Shown in pieces: positions 50,225 to 59,408 of a stretch of 64,000 nt of DNA. The notes under the pieces are model-generated. The model ran no database searches and had not been told where the DNA came from. It worked only from the letters and a program-made list of their open reading frames with translations. The stretch covers positions 310,001-374,000 of the forward strand of contig CAVUQC010000002.1 of the NCBI GenBank assembly GCA_963743575.1. Direction: 5' to 3'. Position 1 is the stretch's first letter; each line of letters begins with the position of its first letter. The position numbers and the translations under genes were made by a program. This stretch comes from DASUPK01 sp963743575 (lineage in GTDB: Bacteria > Actinomycetota > Thermoleophilia > Solirubrobacterales > 70-9).

Positions 50225-50761
50225 TCAGTCCCCCGCCGGCGCTGGCGAGATCTCCCCGCGCCCCGCCACCTGGAGGTTCGCCGGCAGCGTCGCGCCCCAG
50301 CGGTTCGCCAGCACCTGCAGGCGCGTGCGCCAGGCGATGATCGCGGCCCGCTGCTTGTTTTGGAAGTGGGGCAGCTCGTCGAAGGCGCGGTCCTTGAGTG
50401 CGGCCGTCAGAGCGCTCAGGTAGGTGTCCTGGAGGATGAACGTGTGCGCGTAGGCGTCCTGCGCCGCGCGCATCTCGTCGGGGACGGGCTCGACCTCGGC
50501 GATCTTGACCGCGTAGTCAGCCGTTCCGTGCTCGATTCGCCCCATCCGTCGCGTCGCCTGGGCTGCACTCAGATCGCCGTCGTTGTACCCCTCGAGGATC
50601 GGGTCGGCCTTGTCCAGCAACTCGTTGATCCCGAGCCTGATCGGCTGAACGGCCGCGACGTAGCCCTCGAGCGCCTGCTGGCGATCTTCGTTGCTGGTGT
50701 CCGCCCCGCACCCGACCAGCAGAAGGGCACCGGCCACGATCGCGAGGCCCAGCCACTTCAC
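50225..50761 (-). CDS. Lipoprotein, function unknown
   Basis: A 178-residue lipoprotein from GTG 50761. A short hydrophobic signal ends in LVGCG (lipobox, lipidated Cys at about 18). The mature part is helical, with QPIRLGINELLDKADPIL and RAAIIAWRTRLQVLANRWG. No family recognised. It overlaps the cinA stop by 4 bases (GTGA), so it is translated after cinA. Confidence 0.72.
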   Translation of the reverse strand: MKWLGLAIVAGALLLVGCGADTSNEDRQQALEGYVAAVQPIRLGINELLDKADPILEGYNDGDLSAAQATRRMGRIEHGTADYAVKIAEVEPVPDEMRAAQDAYAHTFILQDTYLSALTAALKDRAFDELPHFQNKQRAAIIAWRTRLQVLANRWGATLPANLQVAGRGEISPAPAGD

Positions 50762-52035
50762 CGCGGCGGCTCCCGGCCCTCCAGCAGATAGCGGACCAGG
50801 TGCATCGCAACGACGACGGAGCGCTCCCGGACGTCGTTGCGAGCGCCCGGTAGGACGATGTCCCGCGGCAGCTTCTGCCCGTCCGCGCTCTTGGCGCAGA
50901 AGCAGACGTACCCGACCGGCTTCTCCTCGGTGCCGCCGTCGGGTCCCGCCACCCCGGTGGTGGAACAGGCCACGTCCGCGTCGAAGCGATCCAAAGCCCC
51001 ATCGGCCATCGCTTCGGCGACCTGCGGGGAGGCGGCCCCGTGCTCCTCGATCAGCTTTGGATCGACGCCGAGCAGCTCCGCCTTCGACTCGTTCGAGTAC
51101 GAGACCACACCACCCGCAAACCACTGCGAGGACCCCGGCCGCAGCGTCAGGCGAGCGGCCAGCAGCCCGCCGCTCTCCGACTCGGCCACGGCGATCGTCC
51201 GATCGCCGAGCAGCCTGAAGACGACCTCCTCGATCGACTCGCCGCTCTCCGTGTAGGTGAACTGCCCGAGGCGCTCGGCGAGGCCCGCGCGAAGGCCCTC
51301 CGCCGCATCCTCGGAGCCCGGCCGGTGGCGGACGTCGGTGACCAGCTCGCCGCCTCTCAGGCAGGTCGTTACCTCAAGCTGTCCGAGGGGAACCCCGTCG
51401 TCCTCGATCTCGCGCAGCGCCTTGGCGAGCTCGGACTCCGGGATCCCGAACATCCGAATCGACATGTTCCGGTAGGGCGCGGCCCTGCTGAGCACCTCCT
51501 GGGCCGGGGCCGCGGCCAGGGAGCGTGGCCACATCTCCTGCAGCTCGCGCGGCGGGCCCGGGAGGACCACGACCACCGGGCCGTCGGCCGGCACCACCAG
51601 CCCGGGCGCGGTTCCCGCCGGATCGATCGCCACCGCCCCCTCCGGGACCATCGCCTGCTTGCGGTTGGCCTCGCGGACCGCCTCGGGGTCGAAGCGAAGC
51701 CGGCGCGCGTAGCGGGCGATGATGTCGGCGATCTTCTGCTCCATCTCCTCGTCGAGCAGGAGCTCACGCCCGGCGAAGCGCCCGACCACCTCGGCCGTCA
51801 GATCGTCGGCGGTCGGCCCGAGACCGCCGCTGGTGAAGATCAGGTCGAGTCCGTCGTCGCGCATGTGGCCCAACGCACCCTCGAGGTCCTCGGGCCGGTC
51901 GCCGACCACCGTGATCTCCGCCACCTCGACCCCCAAATCGGCCAGCTGCTCCGACATCCAGGGCCCGTTGCGGTCCGTGACGTAGCCGCTCAGCACCTCG
52001 GTGCCGGTGACCAGGATTCCCGCGCGAACGTTCAC
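50758..52035 (-). CDS. cinA: CinA-family nicotinamide mononucleotide deamidase/competence-associated protein
   Basis: A 425-residue two-domain protein. The N-terminal MoaB-like domain begins GILVTGTEVLSGYVTDRNGPW and has FTSGGLGPTADDLT; the C-terminal CinA domain (about 265-425) has SESGGLLAARLTLRPGSSQWFAGGVVSYSNESK, which is the pyridine-nucleotide deamidase part, as in PncC. It recycles NMN to NaMN, feeding NAD synthesis (compare nadE in this window). Next to recA, as in many bacteria. Start GTG 52035. Confidence 0.93.
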   Translation of the reverse strand: MNVRAGILVTGTEVLSGYVTDRNGPWMSEQLADLGVEVAEITVVGDRPEDLEGALGHMRDDGLDLIFTSGGLGPTADDLTAEVVGRFAGRELLLDEEMEQKIADIIARYARRLRFDPEAVREANRKQAMVPEGAVAIDPAGTAPGLVVPADGPVVVVLPGPPRELQEMWPRSLAAAPAQEVLSRAAPYRNMSIRMFGIPESELAKALREIEDDGVPLGQLEVTTCLRGGELVTDVRHRPGSEDAAEGLRAGLAERLGQFTYTESGESIEEVVFRLLGDRTIAVAESESGGLLAARLTLRPGSSQWFAGGVVSYSNESKAELLGVDPKLIEEHGAASPQVAEAMADGALDRFDADVACSTTGVAGPDGGTEEKPVGYVCFCAKSADGQKLPRDIVLPGARNDVRERSVVVAMHLVRYLLEGREPPR

Positions 52036-52106
52036 GCGGTCATTCTCGCATCCGCTCGTTTGCAGCCTTTTGGGGGCTATAGCACCCTCAATGCTGCAAT
52101 CGGCTG

Positions 52107-54677
52107 CTATTCCGCGTCGCCGGGCGCGGCAACCGGCTCGGGCGCCTCTTCCCCAGCCGGCGTTGCATTTGCGGTGCCTCCCCCCAGCACCCGCGGCAGG
52201 TCCGCGAGCGAGACCAGCACCTGACGGGGCTTCGAGCCCTCGTAGCCGGAGATGATCCCTCGGCGCTCGAGCATGTCGATCAGCCGGCCGGCGCGGGTGT
52301 AGCCGACGCGCAGGCGGCGCTGGATCATCGATACGGAGGCCGTGCCGCTCTCCACCACGAGCTCGGCGGCCTGATTCAGCAGGTCGTCGGAATCGGGATC
52401 GAAGTCATCGTCGCCGTCGCCCTCGTCCTTGGTGATCTGGGGCGTCTCCAGCAGCTCGACGGCGAAATCGGGCTCGCCCTGAGCGGACCAGAAGTCGGTG
52501 ATCTTGGCGATCTCGGCCTCGGTGATGAAGGCGCCCTGGATCCGCTGCATCTTCGAGGTGCCCGCCGGCCGGAAGAGCATGTCGCCCTGCCCGAGCAGCG
52601 TCTCGGCGCCGCCCTGGTCGAGGATCACGCGCGAGTCGACCTGCGAGGAGACCGCGAAGGCGATCCGCGACGGGATGTTGACCTTGATCGTCCCGGTGAT
52701 GATGTCCGTCGACGGCCGCTGAGTCGCCAGCAGAAGGTGGATGCCGACCGCTCGCGCCTTCTGAGCCAGGCGGATGATCGCGTCCTCGACCTCGGCCGGC
52801 GAAACCATCATCAGGTCGGCGAGCTCGTCGATCACACAGAGGATGTAGGGCAGCGGCGCCTCGCCCTCGCGCTCCCGGACCTGGTTGAGCTCGCCGAGGT
52901 TGCGGGTCCGGGCCTGCTCCATGATCTGGTACCGGCTCTCCATCTCCGCGATCAGGTTGTTGAGCACGTTTGCCGCCAGCCGCGGAGACGTGACCACCGG
53001 CGTCAGCAGGTGCGGGATCTTCTCGTAGTGGTTGAGCTCGACCCGCTTCGGGTCGACCAGCACCATCCGCACCTCGTTCGGGGAGGCGTGCAGCAGGATC
53101 GAGCTGAGGATCGCGTTGACGCTGCCTGACTTGCCCGAGCCGGTGGTCCCGGCGATCAGGGCATGCGGCATCTTCTGCAGGTCGGTCCAGACCGCGCTGC
53201 CGGAGATGTCCTTGCCGAGCCAGGCGACCAGCGGCGAGCCGCCCTGCGGACGCCCGCCGTAGATGTCGCCGAGGCGCACCAAGCGGCGGCGCTGGTTCGG
53301 GACCTCCACGCCGACGGCCTGCTTGCCGGGGATCGGGGCGAGGATCCGGATGTCTGTGGACGCGAGCGCGTACGCGAGGTCGTCCTTGAGCTGGGTGATC
53401 TTCGAGACCTTCGTGCCAGGGGCCAGCTTGAGCTCGTAGCGGCTCACATGCGGCCCCGTGACGGTGCCGACGATCTTCGCCTCCACCCCGAAGTGGCCGA
53501 GCGTCTCGAGCAGGTTGCGGGCAACGGCCTCGTGATCCTGCTTGTCGGGGCCCTTGTCGGGCGCTCCGCGCTCCAGGACTCGCTCGGCATTGGGGACGTC
53601 GTAGTCGATCTCCTCGGACTCGGTCACCCCGCCGCGCTTTTCGCCCATCGGGGTGAGCGGGACGGGTTTCTGGTCCACGGCTTCGCCATCAGTGCCCATC
53701 TCCTCGGCTCCGCCTGCGGGGATATGCGGTTCGGGCGCGTCCGGCTTGGCAACCCTGATCGTTTCGTTCTCGTTGCCTTCCAAGTCCTCCAGCTCGCTCG
53801 TGTCCGGTTCGTCGGCGATGCGCACCGCGTCATCGAAGTTCGCAACCTTCTCGGTCACCGCCTCGTCGCCGAGGTGCACCTGGAAGCCCTCCCCGTCCTC
53901 GATCGGCTCGGGCGGTCCGAAGACGGGCTCGGTGTCGGCCGGGGTCGTGTCGATCAGGTCCGGGTCCGTGTTGACCCGGCTCTCCTTGATCGCCGTCGCG
54001 AAGCCGACCGTGCCGCGCTTGGCGCGGTCCGCGCCGCGGCGGGCCGCCCGGACCATGTCCGAGACCGAGCGGCCGGTCAACATGAGGATTCCCGAGACGA
54101 GGAGCACGATGGCGATGATGTGCGCGCCGATCCGGTCGAAGAGGGTGCTGGTGGCCCAGTAGAGGACCTCGCCGATGCCTCCGCCGTGGTGCGGGAAGAA
54201 GCTTGGATCGAACAGCCCCTTGCGAACGCCCTCGGGGCCGAGTCCGGCCGTCTGGGCGGCGAGCGCGAGCAGCAGGCCGGCGGCGATCGCCGCCACCCCC
54301 ACCGCGACCGACTTGGGCGAGGGCAGGAACGGCCGCAGGATCAGGCCGATGCCGGCGAGCCCGAGGGCGACCGGAACGACCACGGCACCCGCCCCGACGG
54401 CGTAGTCGAGCGCCGTCTCAGACCCGTTGCCGACGGCGCCCCCGTTCCACCCCAGATAGAGGACGTAGCCGAGATAGACCGCCAACCCGATGCAGCAGAG
54501 GCCGGCCAGATCGAGCCGGCGCTGCATCACCTCGGGCGATGTCCGGCCGCGTGCGCGGCCATGGGCTCCACCGCGCCCACGCGCGGCGGGCTTGCGCTTC
54601 TGCCCGCGGGCAGGCTGCCTCTTGCGCCGGGGCGGATCCCGCCGCTCCGGCGCGCCGAAAATACGGTCTGCAAGCAT
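52107..54677 (-). CDS. ftsK: DNA translocase FtsK
   Basis: An 856-residue membrane protein that moves chromosomes at the division septum. The N-terminal part has about four transmembrane helices (GLCCIGLAVYLGYVLYLGW and others), a long acidic linker (about 200-400), the alpha/beta motor with Walker A GTTGSGKSGSVN and Walker B CVIDELADLMM, and a C-terminal gamma winged helix (NQAAELVVESGTASVSMIQRRLRVGYTRAG) that reads KOPS DNA. Start ATG 54677; a longer frame reaches the hairpin upstream. Confidence 0.94.
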   Translation of the reverse strand: MLADRIFGAPERRDPPRRKRQPARGQKRKPAARGRGGAHGRARGRTSPEVMQRRLDLAGLCCIGLAVYLGYVLYLGWNGGAVGNGSETALDYAVGAGAVVVPVALGLAGIGLILRPFLPSPKSVAVGVAAIAAGLLLALAAQTAGLGPEGVRKGLFDPSFFPHHGGGIGEVLYWATSTLFDRIGAHIIAIVLLVSGILMLTGRSVSDMVRAARRGADRAKRGTVGFATAIKESRVNTDPDLIDTTPADTEPVFGPPEPIEDGEGFQVHLGDEAVTEKVANFDDAVRIADEPDTSELEDLEGNENETIRVAKPDAPEPHIPAGGAEEMGTDGEAVDQKPVPLTPMGEKRGGVTESEEIDYDVPNAERVLERGAPDKGPDKQDHEAVARNLLETLGHFGVEAKIVGTVTGPHVSRYELKLAPGTKVSKITQLKDDLAYALASTDIRILAPIPGKQAVGVEVPNQRRRLVRLGDIYGGRPQGGSPLVAWLGKDISGSAVWTDLQKMPHALIAGTTGSGKSGSVNAILSSILLHASPNEVRMVLVDPKRVELNHYEKIPHLLTPVVTSPRLAANVLNNLIAEMESRYQIMEQARTRNLGELNQVREREGEAPLPYILCVIDELADLMMVSPAEVEDAIIRLAQKARAVGIHLLLATQRPSTDIITGTIKVNIPSRIAFAVSSQVDSRVILDQGGAETLLGQGDMLFRPAGTSKMQRIQGAFITEAEIAKITDFWSAQGEPDFAVELLETPQITKDEGDGDDDFDPDSDDLLNQAAELVVESGTASVSMIQRRLRVGYTRAGRLIDMLERRGIISGYEGSKPRQVLVSLADLPRVLGGGTANATPAGEEAPEPVAAPGDAE

Positions 54678-54737
54678 CCGCCCACCTGATTCGACGCCTG
54701 CCCGCGGTCCCCTGCGTAACCAGGCACACCACACCAG

Positions 54738-54771
54738 GGGGTCAGACCCCTTCGTGAAGGGGTCTGACCCC
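54738..54771. repeat. Long perfect inverted repeat upstream of ftsK
   Basis: GGGGTCAGACCCCTT (54738-54752) is the exact reverse complement of AAGGGGTCTGACCCC (54757-54771), loop CGTG. It lies between divergent ftsK and the response regulator. The same GGTCAGACC palindrome is known as a dispersed short repeat in many GC-rich genomes, so it may be a mobile repeat rather than an operator. Confidence 0.7.
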
Positions 54772-54859
54772 GGGGGTTGGTTCGGGACTGAACGTCCGCC
54801 TAAAACTTCCCTCAAGAGCGCTTGGGTGTGCCGATTTCCGCCCTAACCTAAAGATCGTG

Positions 54860-55552
54860 ATGGAGCAGGCCATAGCTTCAGCCCGCGTGCTGGTCGTGGA
54901 GGACGACGAGGCGATCGCCGACGTCCTGCGGCGCTCGCTGCGCGCCGAGGGGCACGAGGTCCGCAGCGCCGGCGACGGCGCGGAGGCCCTGACCGCCGCC
55001 GAGCAGTTCAGCCCGGACCTGGTCGTGCTCGACCTCGGCCTCCCCCGCCTCGACGGCATGGAGGTCTGCCGGCGCCTGCGCGCCGAGAGCGATGTGCCGA
55101 TCCTGATCCTCACCGCCCGCACGGAGACCGAGGATCGCGTCAAGGGCCTCGACACCGGCGCAGACGACTACCTACCCAAGCCGTTCGAGCGCTCCGAGCT
55201 CCTCGCCCGGATCCGCGCGCTGCTGCGCCGCCGCCCGCCGCGGGGCAGCGCCTCGATCGTGGTCGGCGACCTGATGATCAATCCCGATACCCGCGAGGTG
55301 AAGCGCGCCGGTCGCGAGATCGAGTTGACCAACCGCGAGTTCGAGCTGCTCGAGTACCTCGCCCGGAACCAGAAGCTGGTGGTCTCCCGTGAGCGCCTGC
55401 TCGAGGACGTCTGGGGATACGACCCCTTCGAGCAGACGAACACCATCGACGTCTTCATCTCCAACCTTCGGCGCAAGCTCGAGTCAGGCGGCGAGCCGCG
55501 GCTCCTTCACACCAAGCGCGGGGCCGGCTATGTGCTGAAGGGCGCCGGGTGA
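54860..55552 (+). CDS. OmpR-family response regulator
   Basis: A 230-residue response regulator. Receiver domain with phosphorylatable Asp in LVVLDLGLPRLDG and Lys in DYLPKPFERSE; winged-helix effector with LTNREFELLEYLARNQKLVVSRERLL and NTIDVFISNLRRKLES. Start ATG 54860, or GTG 54857. Promoter-like TTGGGT...TAACCT lies 20-45 bases upstream. It overlaps the kinase gene by 4 bases. Confidence 0.93.
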   Translation: MEQAIASARVLVVEDDEAIADVLRRSLRAEGHEVRSAGDGAEALTAAEQFSPDLVVLDLGLPRLDGMEVCRRLRAESDVPILILTARTETEDRVKGLDTGADDYLPKPFERSELLARIRALLRRRPPRGSASIVVGDLMINPDTREVKRAGREIELTNREFELLEYLARNQKLVVSRERLLEDVWGYDPFEQTNTIDVFISNLRRKLESGGEPRLLHTKRGAGYVLKGAG

Positions 55553-57003
55553 GCTGGATCCGCAGCAGGAAGCTCCCGCTCTTCGAGCGCATCCCCGTGC
55601 GCTGGCGGATCGCGATCACCACCGCGGGCCTCACCTTCCTGATCCTCGTCTGCTTCGCCCTCGTCCTCGGTCAGGTCGTCGGCAACCGGATCCGCAGCGA
55701 CTTCCGCGAGGAGCTTCGGAGCGCGGCCCGCTCACTCGGGGCCGAGACCAGCGTCTCCACCGACCCGGTCTACGGCGAGATCGTCCAGAAGTCCCCTCCC
55801 CTGCGGGCCTTCGCGCTCCCGGAGGACGCCCAGATCAAGGTCCTCGACCAGTACGGACGCCCGCTCGCCGGGACCAACCCGGAGATCAGCCTCGGCGCGC
55901 CGACCCGCGGAATCCACAACGTGGGCGACCTGAGTGTGGCGACCGAGCCGATCACTGCGGTCGGCTCGCTCCCCGCCTACGTCCAGTACGCGCGCCCCAA
56001 CGCGGGGACGAACGACACCGTCTCGAGACTCTGGTTCTTCCTAGGCGCCGGCGTCCTCGGCGGCACCCTCCTCGCCCTGCTCGCCGGGCTCGCTGTCGCC
56101 GATCGCGCGATGCGCCCGGTCAAGGCCCTCACCGCTCTGGCGAGTCGAATCAGCCGCACCCGCGATCCCTCGGAGCGCATCCCGGTGCCCGCGACCGACG
56201 ACGAGGTCGGCGAGCTGGCCCGCACCATGGACGGCATGCTCCAGGCCCTGGACGAGGCCCACTCGGAGCGCGAGCAGTCCCTCGAGCGCCAGCGTGAATT
56301 CGTCGCCGACGCATCACACGAGCTCCGCACTCCCCTGACCAGCATCCACGCGAACCTCGAGCTGCTCCAGGCCGCCGAGGTCGGATCCGTGGACGACAAG
56401 CACGCGGTCGACTCCGCGCTCACCTCCACCAAGCGCATGTCGGGACTGGTGTCCGACCTGCTCCTCCTGGCCCGCGCCGACGCGGGACGGCGAGCGGCGA
56501 CCAAGGACCTCGACCTGGCCTCGATCGCGGCCGGCGCTCTGGAGGAGGTCCAACCCATCGCCGGCGACCGCCGCATGGAGAGCCATCTGGATGGCCCGCT
56601 GCCTCTCGAGGGAAACCCCGACGAGCTTCACCGGCTGATCCGGAATCTGCTCGAGAACGCCGTCCGGCACACGCCGGATCAGACGACGGTCGAGCTCACC
56701 GCGCGCCGCGACGGCGACGAGGCATTGCTCGAGGTGCTCGATGACGGCCCGGGCATTCCGACCGACATGGAGGACCAGGTCTTCGACCGCTTCGTCCGCG
56801 GCGAGGGACCCGCGGACACGGCGGCGGGGGGCGGCAGCGGCCTAGGGCTCGCGATCGTCAGAGCGGTCGCCGAGTCGCACGGGGGCTCGGTCTCCGCCGG
56901 CCGCAGCACCTACGGCGGGGCCCGTTTCTCGGTCCGCTTTCCGCTCGGGCAGGCGCCCGAGCCGGCCGCCAAGAAGTCCGGCAGCGCCGCTCAGCAGCTT
57001 TAG
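55549..57003 (+). CDS. Membrane sensor histidine kinase
   Basis: A 484-residue kinase partner of the response regulator. Two transmembrane segments (ITTAGLTFLILVCFALVLG near residue 25 and FFLGAGVLGGTLLALLAGLAV near residue 165) border an extracytoplasmic sensor, then HAMP, HisKA (EFVADASHELRTPLTSI, phospho-His) and HATPase (NLLENAVRHT, DDGPGI, GLGLAIV). The signal is unknown. Start GTG 55549. The gene ends before a strongly structured region with a terminator. Confidence 0.93.
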   Translation: MSWIRSRKLPLFERIPVRWRIAITTAGLTFLILVCFALVLGQVVGNRIRSDFREELRSAARSLGAETSVSTDPVYGEIVQKSPPLRAFALPEDAQIKVLDQYGRPLAGTNPEISLGAPTRGIHNVGDLSVATEPITAVGSLPAYVQYARPNAGTNDTVSRLWFFLGAGVLGGTLLALLAGLAVADRAMRPVKALTALASRISRTRDPSERIPVPATDDEVGELARTMDGMLQALDEAHSEREQSLERQREFVADASHELRTPLTSIHANLELLQAAEVGSVDDKHAVDSALTSTKRMSGLVSDLLLLARADAGRRAATKDLDLASIAAGALEEVQPIAGDRRMESHLDGPLPLEGNPDELHRLIRNLLENAVRHTPDQTTVELTARRDGDEALLEVLDDGPGIPTDMEDQVFDRFVRGEGPADTAAGGGSGLGLAIVRAVAESHGGSVSAGRSTYGGARFSVRFPLGQAPEPAAKKSGSAAQQL

Positions 57004-57048
57004 CAAACGTTCAAGATCGCGTCATACATTCGCCACTGGACGAGACAC

Positions 57049-57148
57049 CTCGCCGGGGTACGAAACCCCACATACCTCGGCGAGACCCGCTGAGGCCCTT
57101 GATTCGGCGGCGGTTTTTGTGGCCGCCGGAGATGTTGGCCAAAGCGTC
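57049..57148 (+). ncRNA. Structured 3' region or small RNA candidate after the kinase gene
   Basis: Two hairpins in a row on the plus strand: CTCGCCG (57049-57055) with CGGCGAG (57078-57084), enclosing a nested GGGGT/ACCCC stem; and CGGCGGC (57105-57111) with GCCGCCG (57122-57128). They lie between the kinase stop and the intrinsic terminator at 57149. A sequence like TTCAAG-CATACAT at 57010-57031 could be a promoter. No known RNA family recognised. Confidence 0.35.
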
Positions 57149-57189
57149 GCCCCCGGTGGTCGCCCCTCCCTCGACCACCGGGGGCTTTT
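57149..57189 (+). terminator. Rho-independent terminator
   Basis: GCCCCCGGTGGTC (57149-57161) pairs exactly with GACCACCGGGGGC (57173-57185); a T-run TTTT follows at 57186-57189. A 13-base perfect stem with a T-tail on the plus strand. Ends the two-component operon and the structured region before it. Confidence 0.88.
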
Positions 57190-57194
57190 ACGTT

Positions 57195-57641
57195 CTAAAG
57201 GCTGGCCGCCGCCAGGGCCGCATCGCGATCGAGGCGGTAGTGGGACTCCGCGAACTGGTCGCCCACGAAGCGGTGGACGCCGGTGAACTCGAGCTTGGTT
57301 GGCTTGGTCTGCTCGTCGCCCTCGACGACGCCTCGGTAGTGGGCGATCACCCAGGACTCGTGGCTCACGATGTTGCTGACCGAGACCTCGATTCCCCGGA
57401 AGAGCTCGAAGAGCCGCTGGTACTCCGTGATGCTCGCGTCGGGGCCGATGAACGGGCCCGGGTCGGGCCACATCTCGGGCGGTGTCATCACGTTGTCATC
57501 CGTGATCAGGGGACGAAGCCGCTCCCAGTCGCCGCTGCCGAAGCAGTCGAACGCCTCGTGGACGAGATGGACATACTGAACGTACCCCCTGCGGACTGTC
57601 ACCCGGAAGAGGCTAGTCGCCCACCGCATTCGGGGCTCCAT
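57195..57641 (-). CDS. SnoaL/NTF2-like fold protein
   Basis: A 148-residue protein from ATG 57641, with GGAGG at 57646-57650. The core VQYVHLVHEAFDCFGSGDWERLRPLI, HESWVIAHYRGVVEGDEQ and FTGVHRFVGDQFAESHYRLD fits the SnoaL-like fold. Function unknown. It is divergent from the phospholipase D gene with about 10 bases between starts. Confidence 0.78.
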   Translation of the reverse strand: MEPRMRWATSLFRVTVRRGYVQYVHLVHEAFDCFGSGDWERLRPLITDDNVMTPPEMWPDPGPFIGPDASITEYQRLFELFRGIEVSVSNIVSHESWVIAHYRGVVEGDEQTKPTKLEFTGVHRFVGDQFAESHYRLDRDAALAAASL

Positions 57642-57651
57642 CACACCTCCA

Positions 57652-58749
57652 GTGCCACCGATCGAGATCATCACGCTGACGGACGGCGGCCAGACGGCTG
57701 ACGACATCGCGCGGCGCGCGGCCGGCTTCCTGCATCCGGCCAAGTCCGCGCTCGAGCTGGCGCTATACGACGTGCGACTGCCGGACCCGACTGGATCGAT
57801 CGTCGCGGACGAGCTGCGGGCGGCGAGCGAGCGGAGCGTCGTCACCAGGCTCCTCTACAACGTGGACTCCGGTCGGCCCTCGGAGCTCCACCCTCCTCCG
57901 CAGACGCGACCTGAGATCCTCGCCGAGCTGCCGATCGAGGCTCGCCCGGTTCCGGGGATCCCGGACCTGATGCACCACAAGTACGTGGTCCGGGACAGCG
58001 AGGCGGTCTGGGCGGGCTCGGCGAACTGGACACTCGACTCCTGGAGCCGGCAGGAGAACGTGCTGGCGATCGTGGAGAGCCCCGGGATCGCCGCCCGTTT
58101 CCGGCAGAACTTCGAGGAGCTCTGGTCCCATCCCGAGGTCGCCGCGAGTGGCCGGGTCGATCCCGCGCCCGTCGATGTCGGTGGGACGGAGGTCCGCGCC
58201 TGGTTCACACCCGGGCACGGAGAGCAGCTCTCGCAGCAAATCGCGACCGCGATCGGGGGCGCGCGGACCCGGGTCAGGATCGCGTCCCCCGTGATCACCT
58301 CGGGCCCGATCCTGGGCACGCTCGCCGAGCTGGCCGACAAGGGAGGACGAGACATCGCCGGCGTGGTCGACAGCCCGCAGACGGAGACCGTCTTTCACCA
58401 GTGGGCCGAGAACGGGCACACGGCGTGGAAGATCCCGCTGCTCGCCGCGACGCTGAGCAAGCTGCCCTTCTCCGCCAAGCACTCCACGCCCTGGACGCCG
58501 GACTCGAAGGTCCACGACTTCATGCATGCGAAGGTCACCGTCGCCGACGACGTGGTTTTCCTCGGCTCCTTCAACCTCTCCCGCTCCGGCGAGCAGAACG
58601 CCGAGTCCGTCCTGGAGATCCATGACGCCGCGATCGCGGATCGCCTGGCGAAGTTCGTGGACGAGGTGCGCGGCCGCTATCCGGCGGCGGAGATCCCAGC
58701 GAGCAGCCGGTCCATCACGTCAACCACGCCGTCGGCCAGCTCGGCCTGA
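57652..58749 (+). CDS. Phospholipase D-like protein with two HKD motifs
   Basis: A 365-residue protein of the PLD superfamily, which hydrolyses phosphodiesters in lipids or nucleic acids. The two catalytic motifs are HHKYVVRDSEAVWAGSANW (HxKx4D) and HAKVTVADDVVFLGSFN. No signal peptide is visible. Start GTG 57652, apparently leaderless. Its C-terminal 24 codons overlap the converging LOG gene by 73 bases; the tail SRSITSTTPSASSA looks like an extension read through the other gene. Confidence 0.88.
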   Translation: MPPIEIITLTDGGQTADDIARRAAGFLHPAKSALELALYDVRLPDPTGSIVADELRAASERSVVTRLLYNVDSGRPSELHPPPQTRPEILAELPIEARPVPGIPDLMHHKYVVRDSEAVWAGSANWTLDSWSRQENVLAIVESPGIAARFRQNFEELWSHPEVAASGRVDPAPVDVGGTEVRAWFTPGHGEQLSQQIATAIGGARTRVRIASPVITSGPILGTLAELADKGGRDIAGVVDSPQTETVFHQWAENGHTAWKIPLLAATLSKLPFSAKHSTPWTPDSKVHDFMHAKVTVADDVVFLGSFNLSRSGEQNAESVLEIHDAAIADRLAKFVDEVRGRYPAAEIPASSRSITSTTPSASSA

Positions 58750-59387
58750 GCCAGGTCGTCGGCCGCGATCTTCCCCTCCGCCAGTGGGCGCGCCCTGATC
58801 CACTCGATCAGGCCGCCCCAGTAGTCCGACCCCTCGAGGATGACCGGGTGGTCGATCGCCTTGCCGGTCTGGATCAGGGTGAGCACCTCGAAGAGCTCGT
58901 CGAGCGTGCCGAAGCCACCGGGGAAGACCACCAGGGCGTTCGAGTACCGCACGAACATCAGCTTCCTGGTGAAGAAGTAGTGGAACTCCATGCCCGCGTC
59001 GACGTACGGATTGAGCGCCTGCTCGCGAGGGAGCTCGATGTTGAGACCGACCGACGCCGCGCCCGACTCCTGAGCCCCGCGGTTCGCGGCCTCCATCATC
59101 CCCGGGCCGCCGCCGGTGATCACGGCGAACCCCGCCTCGCCGATGGCGTAGCCGGTCGCGCGCGCCATCTCGTACTCCTCGGTGTCCCGTTCGGTTCTCG
59201 CCGACCCGAAGACGCAGACGGCGGGCCCGATCTCGCGCAGGAGGTCGAAGCCAAGCGACAGCTCATGCCGTATCCGATCCAGCCGCTCGGCGTCCTCGCG
59301 CTGAGAGCGGACCGCCGCGCTCTCGGCGTAGATGATCTCCTCGTCGGAGGTGGACGGTGTGCGGACCCTGGCTGCCGTGTCAGACAT
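58677..59387 (-). CDS. TIGR00730/LOG-family Rossmann-fold protein
   Basis: A 236-residue protein of the lysine-decarboxylase-like family. Its motif pair GGGPGMMEAANRGA and PGGFGTLDELFE is that of cytokinin-activating LOG enzymes, phosphoribohydrolases that release free bases from nucleoside monophosphates. N-terminal 50 residues are extra and charged. Start ATG 59387; overlaps the PLD gene on the other strand. Downstream of rnj on the same strand by 21 bases. Confidence 0.85.
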   Translation of the reverse strand: MSDTAARVRTPSTSDEEIIYAESAAVRSQREDAERLDRIRHELSLGFDLLREIGPAVCVFGSARTERDTEEYEMARATGYAIGEAGFAVITGGGPGMMEAANRGAQESGAASVGLNIELPREQALNPYVDAGMEFHYFFTRKLMFVRYSNALVVFPGGFGTLDELFEVLTLIQTGKAIDHPVILEGSDYWGGLIEWIRARPLAEGKIAADDLAQAELADGVVDVMDRLLAGISAAG

Positions 59388-59408
59388 GGGTGGCGGTCCC
59401 AGCCTGAG

